This document shows, piece by piece, positions 17,701-25,822 of a stretch of 64,000 nt of DNA. The notes under the pieces were generated by a model. That model had not been told where the DNA came from. It did not search any database and saw only the letters and a list, made by a program, of their open reading frames with translations. Numbering within the stretch: the first letter of the stretch is position 1; every line of letters starts with the position of its first letter. The stretch is from Falsiroseomonas bella (lineage in GTDB: Bacteria; Pseudomonadota; Alphaproteobacteria; Acetobacterales; Acetobacteraceae): assembly GCF_003173615.1 (NCBI RefSeq), contig NZ_QGNA01000001.1:744001-808000 (forward strand). The letters are read 5' to 3'. The translations under genes and the position numbers were made by a program.

Positions 17701-20700
17701 GAAAGCCGGCGGCGCCTGACGGAGGAGGCCTGGACGCTGCATGCGCTCGGCGAGGTGCGGCCCGTGGCGCAGGCCGCGCTGGAGGTGGCGCGCGCCGCCC
17801 CGGCCGTCGGCGCGACCATGCAGGGCGAGACGGTGCGGGCCCGCGCCGCGGCGCTCGGCCTGACCTATGCGGACGCCTTCGCGACCGTGGAGTCGGTGCA
17901 GGCCGAGGGCGACCGCGCGCTGGTGCGGCTTACGCTTCCCGAAGCGGCGCCCCAGGATGACAAATTCGTGCTGCATCCGGCGCGGCTGGATGGCGCTTTC
18001 CAGGGCCTCTTCGCGCTGCTCGATCCCGCCGCGCTGCCGCCCGGCATCGGGCTGGTGCCGGTGAAGGCCGGGCGGCTCGTGGCGCTCGCCGCCGCCGCCC
18101 CCGCGATTTCGGCGGAGATCACGCTGGCGCGGCGCGGCGCGCGCTCGGCCGCTGCCGATTGCGTGCTGCGGGACACGGCCGGGCGCGTGGTCGCGCGGCT
18201 GGACGGCATCGTCTTCCAGCGCATTCCCCTGCCGGGCGCCGCCGATCCGCTGGACGCCGCCGCCCGGATCGAGCTTGTCCCGGCCCCGGAAGGCCCGCCG
18301 CCGCTGCCCGCCCTGCCGCCGGCCATCGCCGCGGCGAAGGAGGAGGCGGCGAAGCGCGACCTGGCCGAGGCCGCGCTGCTGCTGGAGGCGCATGTCGCCG
18401 CCGCGGCGCAGGAAGTGCCGCTGCTCGCCGCCGCGCCCTCCGCGGCCGCCTATCTCGCCTTCCTGCGGCTGTCGCTGGTGGAGGATGGCGCGGCCGAATC
18501 CGGGCCGCGCGGCTTCCGGCTTCTGCCGGAAGGCAGCCTGCCGCCGTCGGCGGAGATCTGGCGCTCCGTGCTGGCCGAGCATCCCGACCTCGCCCTCGAC
18601 CTCGCCTGGATCGCCGAGGCCGCCGAGCGCGTGCCCGAAGCGCTGCGCGGCATGCCGAAGCCCGTTTCGCCGCCGCCGCTTGCGGGCGCGGCACTCGGCG
18701 CGCTGGCCGATGCGCTGGCCGCCGCCGTCGCGGGCCTCGCGGCCACATGGCCGGAAGGACGGCCGCTGCGCATCCTGGAAGTCGGCGCCGCCGGCGACCT
18801 GCTGGCGCGGCGCGTGCTGGCGCGGCTTTCCCCGCTCGGACGCCGCGTGGAGTATTGTCTGGCCGGAGAGGCGCGGCTGGCGCTGCCCGCGGCGCCTTCC
18901 GGCATGGCGCTGGGCTCCGTCGCCTGGGACCCGCGCGGCGAGGCACCGCCGCCCGGCCCGGCCGACATCGTCCTCGGCCTTGCCGCCGCGGCGCGCACCA
19001 GGCTTGGGGCGCGCCTGCCGGCCGCCTTGCGGCCGGCGCTGGCGGAAGGCGGCGCGCTGCTGCTGGCGGAGCCGACGCCCGGCCGCGTCTGGACCTTCGT
19101 CTGCGGCCAGGACCCGGCCTGGTGGACAGGCCTCGGCCCCGATCCGGCCGGCGGGTCGGAGGGCGGGGCGCTTCCGGATGCGGAGCGATGGCTGAGCCGG
19201 CTGGGCGAGGCCGGCTATCGCGCCGCGGTCGCCGAAACGCTCTCCTGCGCGCCCTGGCCGGCGGTGCTGCTCGGCGCCGAAGCGCCGCCGCCGCCCGCCG
19301 CCGCGCAGCCTGCCGCGCCGCGCTGCGTCCTGCTGGCCGAGCCGGGCGCGGGGAAGCTGGCCGAGTCGCTGACGGCACGCCTGGCACGTGGCACCACGGT
19401 GCCCGAAAGCCTGCCCTTCGGCCCGGCCCCCGCGCCCCGCGCGCTGGCGGGCGCGCGGGTTGTGGCGCTGCTGGCGCCGGAGCCGCACGACCTGGCCGCG
19501 ACGCTCGCCGGGCTGGTCGCCCTTGCCAATGCGGCGGCCGGCAGCGCGGCGGAGTTCGTCGTCGTCACCCAGGGCGGCGCGCAGCCCATGGAGGGCGCGC
19601 ACCGCCCGGCCGCCGCCGCCGCGCTCGGCCTGCTGCGCGTGCTGGCGAATGAGATGCCGGCGCTGAAGCCACGGCGGCTCGATCTCGCGCCCGACCTGCC
19701 GATCCAGGCGGCCGCGCGGCGACTGGCAGCGGAACTCGACACGAAGGACGCCGAGCCGGAGGCGAGCCTGTCCGCCGGTGGCCGGCTGGTGCCGCGCCTG
19801 ACGCCGGGCATCCTGCCGCCGCCGCCCGCCGGGCCGCTTTCCCTCGGCATCGCCCAGCCCGGCCGGCTCGGCACGCTGCGCTGGGAGGAAGCGGCGCGCA
19901 GCCGGCCCGGCCCCGGCGAGGTCGCGATCCGCGTGGAGGCTGCCGGCCTCAATTTCCGCGACCTGATGTGGGCCCAGGGCCTGCTGCCTGAGGAGGTGCT
20001 GGAAGCCGGCTTCGCCGGGCCGACCCTCGGCATGGAATGCGCCGGCGTGGTGGAGGCGGCCGGGCCCGGCGTCGCGCTGCGCCCCGGCGCCAGGGTGTTC
20101 GGCGTGGCGCCGGCCGCGCTGGCCGCCCGCGCCGTCACGCGGGTGGAGGCGCTGGCACGGCTGCCGGAGGGGCTGACACCGGAGCAGGCCGCAACCATCC
20201 CCGTCGCCTTCCTCACCGCCGTCTACGCTCTGGAGGAATGCGCGCGTCTCCAACCCGAGGAGACGGTGCTGATCCATGGGGGCGCCGGCGCGGTCGGCCT
20301 CGCCGCGCTGCAGGTGGCGCAGGCGATCGGCGCGCGCGTCGCGATGACGGCGGGCAGCGCCGCCAAGCGCGCCTTCCTGCGCGCCGCCGGCGCCGACCTG
20401 GTGCTGGACAGCCGCGATCCCGGCTTCGCCGACGCGCTGCGCGCGCAGTGGCCGGAAGGCGTGGACGTCGTGCTCAACTCGCTGGCCGGCGAGGCGATGG
20501 AGCGCAGCCTGGCACTGACCAAGCCCTTCGGCCGCTTCGTGGAGCTCGGCAAGCGCGACTTCGTGGAGAACCGGCGCGCGCCGCTGCGCCCGCTGCGGCG
20601 CAACGCCACCTACTACGCTGTGGACGTGGACGAGCTGCCGCGCGCCCGCCCCGCCCTCGCCGCGCGCCTGCTCGCCCGCATCACGGAAGGCCTGCGCGAC

Positions 20701-21981
20701 GGCACCTTCCGGCCGCTGCCCCTGTCTGTCTTCGGGCCGGAGGAGGTGGAGGCGGCCTTCCGCACGCTGCAGGCCTCCGCCCATATCGGCAAGCTGGTGA
20801 TCCGCCCGCCCGCGCCGCGCGAGACCGCCGCCGCCGCGCCCTGGCTGCCGGAGCCGGAACAGGTCGTGGTCGTCACCGGCGGCACGCGCGGCTTCGGCCT
20901 GGCCTGTGCGAAGTGGCTGGCGCGGCAGGGCGTGAAGCATCTCGCGCTGATCGGCCGCCGCGCCGCAGAGAACGATGCGGCCGCGCTGCGCGCCCTCGGC
21001 GAACTCGGCGCCCAGGCCGCGATCCATGCCTGCGACGTCGCCGACGCGACAGCGCTGGAAGCCACGCTCACGCGCATCCGCAAGGCGCATCCGATCGGCG
21101 GCGTGGTGCATGCCGCGGGCGTGCTGGCCGATGGCGCCGCGCTCGCGATGGACGAGCAGAAATTCCGGCAGGTGCTGGCGCCGAAGCTGGGCGCGGCGGA
21201 GGCGCTGGACCGGCTGACCGCGGGCGATCCGCTGCGCCTGTTCCTGCTGTTCGGCTCCGCCACCACGGCCTTCGGCAATCCCGGCCAGGCCAACTACGTC
21301 GCCGCCAATGCCGCGCTGGAAGCGCTCGCGCGCCGGCGCCGCGCCGCGGGCAGGCCCGCGCTCGTCGTCGCCTGGGGGCCGATCGCCGATGTCGGCATGC
21401 TGGCGGCCGATGCGGGCAAGGCCGAGACTCTGCATCGCCGCCTGGGTGTCGAGGCGATGACGGCGGACCAGGCGCTCTCCGCCCTGCCCGCGCTGCTCGC
21501 CGCGCCGCATGCCGCGCCGATCCTCGCCCGGCTCGCCGGTGCCGGCACGCGCCTGCGCCTGCCGGTGATGGACGAGCCGATGTTCGCCGCGGTGGCGGCC
21601 AAGGACAGCGGTGCCGGCGACGGCGACCTGCGCGCCCGCCTCGCCGCCATGCCGCGCGAGGAAGCCGAGGCGACCATCCAGCGCCTGGTGCAGGAGGAGA
21701 TCGGCCGCATCCTGCGGTTGCCGGCCGAGGCGATCGCCGCCGACGCCCCCGTCACCGGCCTCGGCCTCGACAGCCTCGGTGCGCTGGAGCTGCGCGGCGC
21801 GCTGGAATCGCGGCTGAAGCGGCAGGTGCCGATCGCCGGCCTGTCCGAGGAGTTGACGGTCGCCGCCCTGGCACGGCAGATCGCCGCAGCGGTGCTGGCG
21901 CCCGCGGCCGAGGAGGCCACGATCGCCGTGCTGATGGAGACCTTCGAGCCTTCGCAGCAGGATCTGCGCGAGGCGGGCTGA
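14716..21981 (+). CDS. Fully reducing type I polyketide synthase (KS-AT-DH-psiMT-ER-KR-ACP)
   Basis: A 2,421-residue single-module PKS. KS: active Cys185 (DTACSSSLVALH), His320 (EAHGTGTQ), His367 (NIGHLEP). AT: Ser632 in GHSVGEV, with the selectivity motif YAFHS, closer to malonyl (HAFH) than to methylmalonyl (YASH). DH: His931 in DHRLGADAVLP and Asp1092/Gln1096 in LDGAFQG. About 1340-1500: a degenerate methyltransferase-like region (LRILEVGAAGD). ER: about 1710-2045 with LIHGGAGAVGLAALQ. KR: from about 2051 (VVVVTGGTRGFGL), with catalytic serine, tyrosine and asparagine near GNPGQANYVAAN. ACP: phosphopantetheine Ser2353 (LGLDSLGAL). There is no thioesterase. The layout resembles iterative highly reducing PKSs and animal fatty acid synthase, suggesting a saturated chain. 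GTG 14716 or ATG 14719 may be the start. It is 22 bases before the oxoamine synthase gene. Confidence 0.93.
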   Translation: MMAPRSRRPADRAPVPVAIVGAACRLPGAPDLDAFWSLLDSGTDAVSTLPTDRFSQAAFFHPRRGEPGRSYTFAAGHIGDGYAFDATAFGISPREAQEMDPQQRLLLEVALGAVEDAGWRPSALAGQEVGVFVGGSSTDHGELRLQDPGGGDRYFMTGNALSILSNRLTNVFDLRGPAETIDTACSSSLVALHAACRALAEGRVPAAIAAGVQMLLSPYAFLGFSRAGMLSPTGRCRAFSALADGYVRAEGAGALILKPLDAALRDGDRIRGVIHATGVNSAGRTIGLALPNREAQARLIRQVMEEAGVAPDRLAYFEAHGTGTQVGDPAEAWAIGEAAAGRQGGRSAAGGRAAPLPVGSVKTNIGHLEPASGIAGLLKAMLVLEKRRVPATLHQGEPNPHIPFDTLNIRVAAEAEALDAPADALAGVNSFGFGGTNACALLGPAPSPKPARASAAKAMPPLVLSARSAAALKALAERWEARLDGADAKQAAALARGVARHRDLLPYRLSLRGADGAALAGGLAAWREGGVPTQAVSGGLCFVFSGNGAQHAGMAQQALRRSPSFRKALREADAALAPLLRWSPLARLEAGVTAEELAATDVAQPLIFAIQVAMLPALAAQGIVPEMVLGHSVGEVAAAHAAGLLDLPEAARLVVARSRHQHAQRGVGRMAALNAPADDAEALAAAEGVEIAARNAPGAFTLAGPAEALERVRAAAEARRFAFVPLDLDYAFHSAAMDPVRDALLADLAGLRCGAPARPMLSTVTGAALEAGEADAAYWWRNLREPVRFEAAVRAALERGARIFLEMGPHPVLQSYLRDTARAAGVDAAQLASLSRRDAETSEDPFALIADRAAQAGADPRGGPAFAGPAARDLPLTPFDRQRYRQAHTAEGARLTDPVQDHPLLGFRDGNEAGLWTRMLDTALEPWLADHRLGADAVLPAAAMLDVALAAGRARHPDATALEASEFRILRPLVLEEGAAREVRSTLDADGAFRLESRRRLTEEAWTLHALGEVRPVAQAALEVARAAPAVGATMQGETVRARAAALGLTYADAFATVESVQAEGDRALVRLTLPEAAPQDDKFVLHPARLDGAFQGLFALLDPAALPPGIGLVPVKAGRLVALAAAAPAISAEITLARRGARSAAADCVLRDTAGRVVARLDGIVFQRIPLPGAADPLDAAARIELVPAPEGPPPLPALPPAIAAAKEEAAKRDLAEAALLLEAHVAAAAQEVPLLAAAPSAAAYLAFLRLSLVEDGAAESGPRGFRLLPEGSLPPSAEIWRSVLAEHPDLALDLAWIAEAAERVPEALRGMPKPVSPPPLAGAALGALADALAAAVAGLAATWPEGRPLRILEVGAAGDLLARRVLARLSPLGRRVEYCLAGEARLALPAAPSGMALGSVAWDPRGEAPPPGPADIVLGLAAAARTRLGARLPAALRPALAEGGALLLAEPTPGRVWTFVCGQDPAWWTGLGPDPAGGSEGGALPDAERWLSRLGEAGYRAAVAETLSCAPWPAVLLGAEAPPPPAAAQPAAPRCVLLAEPGAGKLAESLTARLARGTTVPESLPFGPAPAPRALAGARVVALLAPEPHDLAATLAGLVALANAAAGSAAEFVVVTQGGAQPMEGAHRPAAAAALGLLRVLANEMPALKPRRLDLAPDLPIQAAARRLAAELDTKDAEPEASLSAGGRLVPRLTPGILPPPPAGPLSLGIAQPGRLGTLRWEEAARSRPGPGEVAIRVEAAGLNFRDLMWAQGLLPEEVLEAGFAGPTLGMECAGVVEAAGPGVALRPGARVFGVAPAALAARAVTRVEALARLPEGLTPEQAATIPVAFLTAVYALEECARLQPEETVLIHGGAGAVGLAALQVAQAIGARVAMTAGSAAKRAFLRAAGADLVLDSRDPGFADALRAQWPEGVDVVLNSLAGEAMERSLALTKPFGRFVELGKRDFVENRRAPLRPLRRNATYYAVDVDELPRARPALAARLLARITEGLRDGTFRPLPLSVFGPEEVEAAFRTLQASAHIGKLVIRPPAPRETAAAAPWLPEPEQVVVVTGGTRGFGLACAKWLARQGVKHLALIGRRAAENDAAALRALGELGAQAAIHACDVADATALEATLTRIRKAHPIGGVVHAAGVLADGAALAMDEQKFRQVLAPKLGAAEALDRLTAGDPLRLFLLFGSATTAFGNPGQANYVAANAALEALARRRRAAGRPALVVAWGPIADVGMLAADAGKAETLHRRLGVEAMTADQALSALPALLAAPHAAPILARLAGAGTRLRLPVMDEPMFAAVAAKDSGAGDGDLRARLAAMPREEAEATIQRLVQEEIGRILRLPAEAIAADAPVTGLGLDSLGALELRGALESRLKRQVPIAGLSEELTVAALARQIAAAVLAPAAEEATIAVLMETFEPSQQDLREAG

Positions 21982-22003
21982 ACAGAGGAGCAGGTCGCAC
22001 CGG

Positions 22004-23326
22004 ATGGGCAGAGGGCAGGCTTTCGGACTTTCCACGACTGCCCGGCTCGCCCTGGTCCAGCGCCTCGCCCGTCGTCGCGAAGGGCAGGAGGCGCAGGCCG
22101 CGTCGGACCCGCGCGGCTTCGGCGCCATCCAGAACGTCAAGGACTGGGGCCTGGTGCGCGACGCGATGGACGCGCTCGGCATCGAGAGCCCGTTCTTCCG
22201 CCAGCATGAGGGCATCGCCGGCGCGCGCAGCCTGATCGGCGAGCGCGAGGTCATCAATTTCGGCAGCTACGACTACATCGGCCTGAACGGCGATCCGCGG
22301 CTGCACCAGGCGGCAATGGAGGCGATGGCGCGCTACGGCATCTCCGCCTCCGCCTCGCGCCTCGTCTCCGGCGAGCGGCCGGTGCATGGCGTGCTGGAAC
22401 GCAAGCTCGCCGCGCATTACGGCGCAGAAGCGGCGCTCGCCTTCGTCAGCGGCCACGCGACCAACGTCACGCTGATCGGCCACCTGATGGGGCCGCGCGA
22501 CGTGATCGTGCATGACGCGGCGATCCACAATTCCTGCGTCGAGGGCGCGCGGCTGTCCGGCGCGCGGCGCGTGCCCTTCGCGCACAACGACGCCGCGGCG
22601 GCGGAGCGCGAATTGCGGGCCGCGCGCCGCGGCGCACAGCGCGCGCTGCTGGTGGTCGAGGGCCACTATTCGATGGATGGCGACGTGCCGGACCTCGCGG
22701 CCTTCGTGCGGATGGCGCGCAAGCACGATGCCTGGCTGATGGTGGACGACGCGCATGGCCTCGGCGTGGTCGGCGCCACCGGCAAGGGCGCCTTCGAGGC
22801 CGCGGGCGTGGACCCGGCCGAGGTGGATATCTGGATGGGCACGCTGTCCAAGACGCTCTGCGCCTGCGGCGGCTATGTCGCCGGCCGGTCGGAGCTGGTG
22901 GACTGGCTGCGCCACACCGCGCCGGGCTTCGTCTATTCCGTCGGCATGCCGCCGCCGCTCGCCGGCTCCGCCGCCGCCGCGCTGGATATCCTGCATGCCG
23001 AGCCCTGGCGCGTGGCGAAGCTGCAGGCCAATGCGCGGCTGCTCCGCGACCTCTGCCGCACGCGCGGCTTCGACACAGGTGAGTCCGCAGGCCTCGGCAT
23101 CGTGCCGGTGGTGCTCGGCAGTTCGGTGCGGGCCGCGCGGGTCTCGGCGGCGCTGCTGGAGCGCGGCGTGAACGCGCTGCCGATCGTCTTCCCCGCCGTG
23201 CCGGAAGGCTCGGCGCGGCTGCGCTTCTTCCTCTCCGCCGCGCATGAGGAAGCCGATATCCGCACGACGGTGGAGGCGCTGGCCGCGGCAGTGGACAGCG
23301 TGCCGGTGGCCGATCCGGGCGGGTGA
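22004..23326 (+). CDS. PLP-dependent alpha-oxoamine synthase (SPT/AONS/KBL-like)
   Basis: A 440-residue fold-type I PLP enzyme of the alpha-oxoamine synthase family, which condenses an acyl thioester with an amino acid and releases CO2 (serine palmitoyltransferase, AONS, KBL). Visible motifs are INFGSYDYIGLNGDP, ASRLVSGERPVHGVLERKLA, the cofactor aspartate and histidine in VDDAHGLGVVG, and the Schiff-base lysine K283 in GTLSKTLCACGGYVAG. The N-terminus is about 50 residues longer than in AONS. Directly after a PKS that lacks a thioesterase, it most likely offloads the polyketide chain from the ACP, as in fungal sphinganine-analogue pathways; the amino acid is unknown. Primary-metabolism KBL or AONS is less likely in this context. 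Confidence 0.9.
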   Translation: MGRGQAFGLSTTARLALVQRLARRREGQEAQAASDPRGFGAIQNVKDWGLVRDAMDALGIESPFFRQHEGIAGARSLIGEREVINFGSYDYIGLNGDPRLHQAAMEAMARYGISASASRLVSGERPVHGVLERKLAAHYGAEAALAFVSGHATNVTLIGHLMGPRDVIVHDAAIHNSCVEGARLSGARRVPFAHNDAAAAERELRAARRGAQRALLVVEGHYSMDGDVPDLAAFVRMARKHDAWLMVDDAHGLGVVGATGKGAFEAAGVDPAEVDIWMGTLSKTLCACGGYVAGRSELVDWLRHTAPGFVYSVGMPPPLAGSAAAALDILHAEPWRVAKLQANARLLRDLCRTRGFDTGESAGLGIVPVVLGSSVRAARVSAALLERGVNALPIVFPAVPEGSARLRFFLSAAHEEADIRTTVEALAAAVDSVPVADPGG

Positions 23327-24450
23327 CTTCCCCTCTCATCCGCGCCGTTGCGACGGGCGCAGACATGCGCGCCTTCATCGAGCTGCCCGCGCGGCTCGGG
23401 CCGCTCGGCTGGTCGGTCCCGCTGCGCTGGGAAGAGCGGCGGCTGTTCGATGCCGGCAAGAACGGCTTCCTGCGTGACCACGCCGTGGCTCGCTTCCTGG
23501 CCTGGCGCGACGGACGCGCGGTGGGGCGCATCGCCGCCTGCGTGCCCCTGGCCGGGCCGGGCCCGGCAAGCTTCGGCTTCCTCCGCGCCGAGCAGGACGC
23601 TGCGGCGGTCTCGGCGCTGCTCGATGCGGCGCGCGGCTTCGCCGCCCTGCACGGCCGCGCCACGCTGGACGGGCCGCTCTCCTTCACCATCAACCACGAG
23701 GTCGGCGCGCTGATCGAACCCGCGGACCGCGCGCCGATGCTGCGCATGCCCCGCACGCCGCCCTGGCTGCCGGACATGATCGCGCAGGCCGGCTTCACGC
23801 CGCTCGGCGACGTGCTGGCCTGCACGCTGGACCTTGCCTCCGAGCGGCACCGGGCGCGCTTCGTGGCGCTTGCGGCGCGGCGCCAGGCCGAGATGGCGCG
23901 CCTCCGGCTGCGCGGCTTCGACCGGCGGGACTTCGATGCCGAGGTGGCACGCGTCGCCGACCTGTACGATGACGCCTGGGCCGAGAACCGCCACGCGGTG
24001 CCGCTCCGCCCCGGCGAGATCGCGACGATGTCGAAGCTGCTGCGGCCGCTTCTGATGTCGGGCGAGGTGGTCTTCGCCGAATGGGACGGCGCGCCGGTCG
24101 GGCTGGTCTCCATCGTGCCGAACATCGAGCCGGCGCTGCCGCGCGACGGCCGGTTGCTGCCCTTCGGTTGGATCGCCCTGGCGAAGGCGCTGGCCGGCCG
24201 GGTGGGCAGCGCGCGCATCCCGATGCTGGGCATCGCGCGCGCCTTCCGTGGTCATCCCGCCTCGGCACTCGCCATGGGGGCGCTGCTGGATGCGGCGATC
24301 GGCGTCGCGGCCCGGCGCGGCTGGCGGCAGGTCGAGATCTCCTGGATCCTCGAGGAGAACACGGCCATGCGGAACGCCATGGCGCGGCTCGGCGCGCCGG
24401 TGAGCGGGCGCTGGCGGCTGTGGCGCGGCGGCACGGAGCGGATGTCGTGA
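23323..24450 (+). CDS. GNAT-like acyltransferase
   Basis: A 375-residue protein whose GTG start overlaps the oxoamine synthase stop by four bases (GTGA), implying translational coupling. It reads as a GNAT-fold protein: an N-terminal half with DHAVARFLAWRDGRAVGRIAA and a C-terminal half with RIPMLGIARAFRGHPASALA and QVEISWILEENTAMRNAMARL, the last segment typical of GNAT C-terminal strands. No signal peptide or membrane segment is evident. The likely job is acylation of the amino group made by the preceding enzyme, giving a ceramide-like amide, but this is inferred from context. Similar GNAT-like proteins occur next to oxoamine synthases in other bacterial lipid clusters. Confidence 0.75.
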   Translation: MTSPLIRAVATGADMRAFIELPARLGPLGWSVPLRWEERRLFDAGKNGFLRDHAVARFLAWRDGRAVGRIAACVPLAGPGPASFGFLRAEQDAAAVSALLDAARGFAALHGRATLDGPLSFTINHEVGALIEPADRAPMLRMPRTPPWLPDMIAQAGFTPLGDVLACTLDLASERHRARFVALAARRQAEMARLRLRGFDRRDFDAEVARVADLYDDAWAENRHAVPLRPGEIATMSKLLRPLLMSGEVVFAEWDGAPVGLVSIVPNIEPALPRDGRLLPFGWIALAKALAGRVGSARIPMLGIARAFRGHPASALAMGALLDAAIGVAARRGWRQVEISWILEENTAMRNAMARLGAPVSGRWRLWRGGTERMS

Positions 24451-24454
24451 TGCC

Positions 24455-25798
24455 ATGCCGACGGGCATGGAATTGACAGGGTGCGGCGTCCGGCGGACGA
24501 AGCCGCCCGTGATGTCGCCGCGAGACGCCACCCTGCCGACGGAGGAAGGCTTGCCGCGCGGGCGGTGCTTCCTGTTCCTGCAGGGTCCGATCAGCCCCTT
24601 CTTCGCCGAGGTCGCGGAGGGGCTCGCCGCGCTCGGCCATGGCGTCCGGCGGATCAACCTCTCGCTCGGGGACCGGCTGGCCTGGCGGCAGGCGGCACGG
24701 TCGCTGCCGGCGGTGGACTATGCCGGCCGCAGCGCCGATTGGCCCCGCTTCGTCGCCGATTTCCTCGATCGGGAGCGGGTCAGCGACCTCGTGCTGCTTG
24801 GCGAACAGCGCGACTACCACCGCGCGGCCATCGAGGCGGCGCTGCGGCGCGGCGTCGCGGTGACGGTCACCGATTTCGGCTATTTCCGTCCGGACTGGAT
24901 CACGCTGGAACGCGACGGGATGGGCGGCGACAGCCGCTTCCCGCGCACGCCGGCGGCAATCCGTGCCCTGGCTGCCGGGCTTCCCAGGGCCGATCTGACG
25001 GAACGTCTGAAGGACGATTTCCGCCGCCAGGCCATCTGGGACGTGACCTATCACCTGGCGAATCTGCTGCCCTGGCCCTTCCCGCATTACCGCAGCCATC
25101 ACCTGCATCACCCGCTGGCGACCTATGCCGGCATCGGGCTGCGCCTGCTGCGGCGCGGCGCGGAGCGCGCGGAAGGCGCGCGAGCGCTGGCGACAGTGGG
25201 CGACAGCCCCTTCTGGGTCTTCGCGATGCAGATGGAGACCGACTTCTCCATCCGCGCCTATTCGCGCTTCCGCGACATGGACACGCCGCTCGCCGAGGTT
25301 TTTCGGTCGTTCTCGCGCCATGCGCCGGCGCAGGCGCGGTTGATCGTGAAGGTGCATCCGCTCGATCCCTGCCTGAAGCGCTGGGGATCGCGCGTGCCGG
25401 CGCTGGCCGCCGAGGCCGGCATCCAGGACCGGGTGCACCTGGCGCATCATGGCGAGCTGGATGCGATGCTGGCGCGGTCGCGCGGCCTCGTCACCGTCAA
25501 CAGCACGGTCGGGCTGCGCTCCATCGTTCTGGACCGCGCGACGAAGGCGCTCGGCAGCGCGGTGTGGGACGTGCCGGGGCTGGCGCATCAGGGGCCGCTC
25601 GACGCGTTCTGGTCCGAAGGCGCGCCGCCCGACGCGGCGCTGCGCGAGGATTTCCTCGCCGCGCTGCAGGGGACGACGCAGATCCGCGGCGTGTTCTACG
25701 CCCCGCAGGGCCGCGCCCTGGCGGTGGCCGAGACGGTGCTGCGCCTGCATGAGGGCCGCGTCGGCGTGCCGGAACTCGCGATCGGCGAGACGGACTGA
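24455..25798 (+). CDS. Capsule polysaccharide biosynthesis protein (KpsS/LipB-like)
   Basis: A 447-residue protein with the hallmarks of the capsule-synthesis KpsS/LipB family: RCFLFLQGPISPFFAEVAEG at the N-terminus, KVHPLDPCLKRWG in the middle, and VTVNSTVGLRSIVLDRATKA followed by GLAHQGPLDAFW near the C-terminus. KpsS family members are beta-Kdo transferases that put the first sugar on the lysophosphatidylglycerol anchor of group 2 capsules. Here the gene directly follows the lipid-making trio, so the acceptor might be the PKS-derived lipid. The ATG at 24455 is used; ATG 24467 or 24512 would remove residues before the conserved start. No KpsC is present in the window. Confidence 0.82.
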   Translation: MPTGMELTGCGVRRTKPPVMSPRDATLPTEEGLPRGRCFLFLQGPISPFFAEVAEGLAALGHGVRRINLSLGDRLAWRQAARSLPAVDYAGRSADWPRFVADFLDRERVSDLVLLGEQRDYHRAAIEAALRRGVAVTVTDFGYFRPDWITLERDGMGGDSRFPRTPAAIRALAAGLPRADLTERLKDDFRRQAIWDVTYHLANLLPWPFPHYRSHHLHHPLATYAGIGLRLLRRGAERAEGARALATVGDSPFWVFAMQMETDFSIRAYSRFRDMDTPLAEVFRSFSRHAPAQARLIVKVHPLDPCLKRWGSRVPALAAEAGIQDRVHLAHHGELDAMLARSRGLVTVNSTVGLRSIVLDRATKALGSAVWDVPGLAHQGPLDAFWSEGAPPDAALREDFLAALQGTTQIRGVFYAPQGRALAVAETVLRLHEGRVGVPELAIGETD

Positions 25799-25822
25799 CG
25801 CGCGCTATCCGCGCAGCGCGCG
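25799..25822. terminator. Possible bidirectional hairpin between convergent genes
   Basis: An 8-bp stem (25799-25806 with 25815-25822) with an 8-base loop begins directly after the KpsS-like stop codon and overlaps the stop codon of the convergent glycosyltransferase. There is no U-tract. Confidence 0.3.

Noticed and set aside
14578-22257. A 2,559-codon open frame antisense to the PKS gene
   Set aside because: It is a by-product of GC-rich codon usage: the translation is Arg/Gly/Gln-rich low complexity without domains, while the plus strand encodes a complete PKS.
13339-25798. The locus as a classical serine palmitoyltransferase sphingolipid operon
   Set aside because: No dedicated acyl carrier protein, acyl-CoA synthetase or ceramide reductase genes accompany it; the oxoamine synthase is coupled to a PKS instead.
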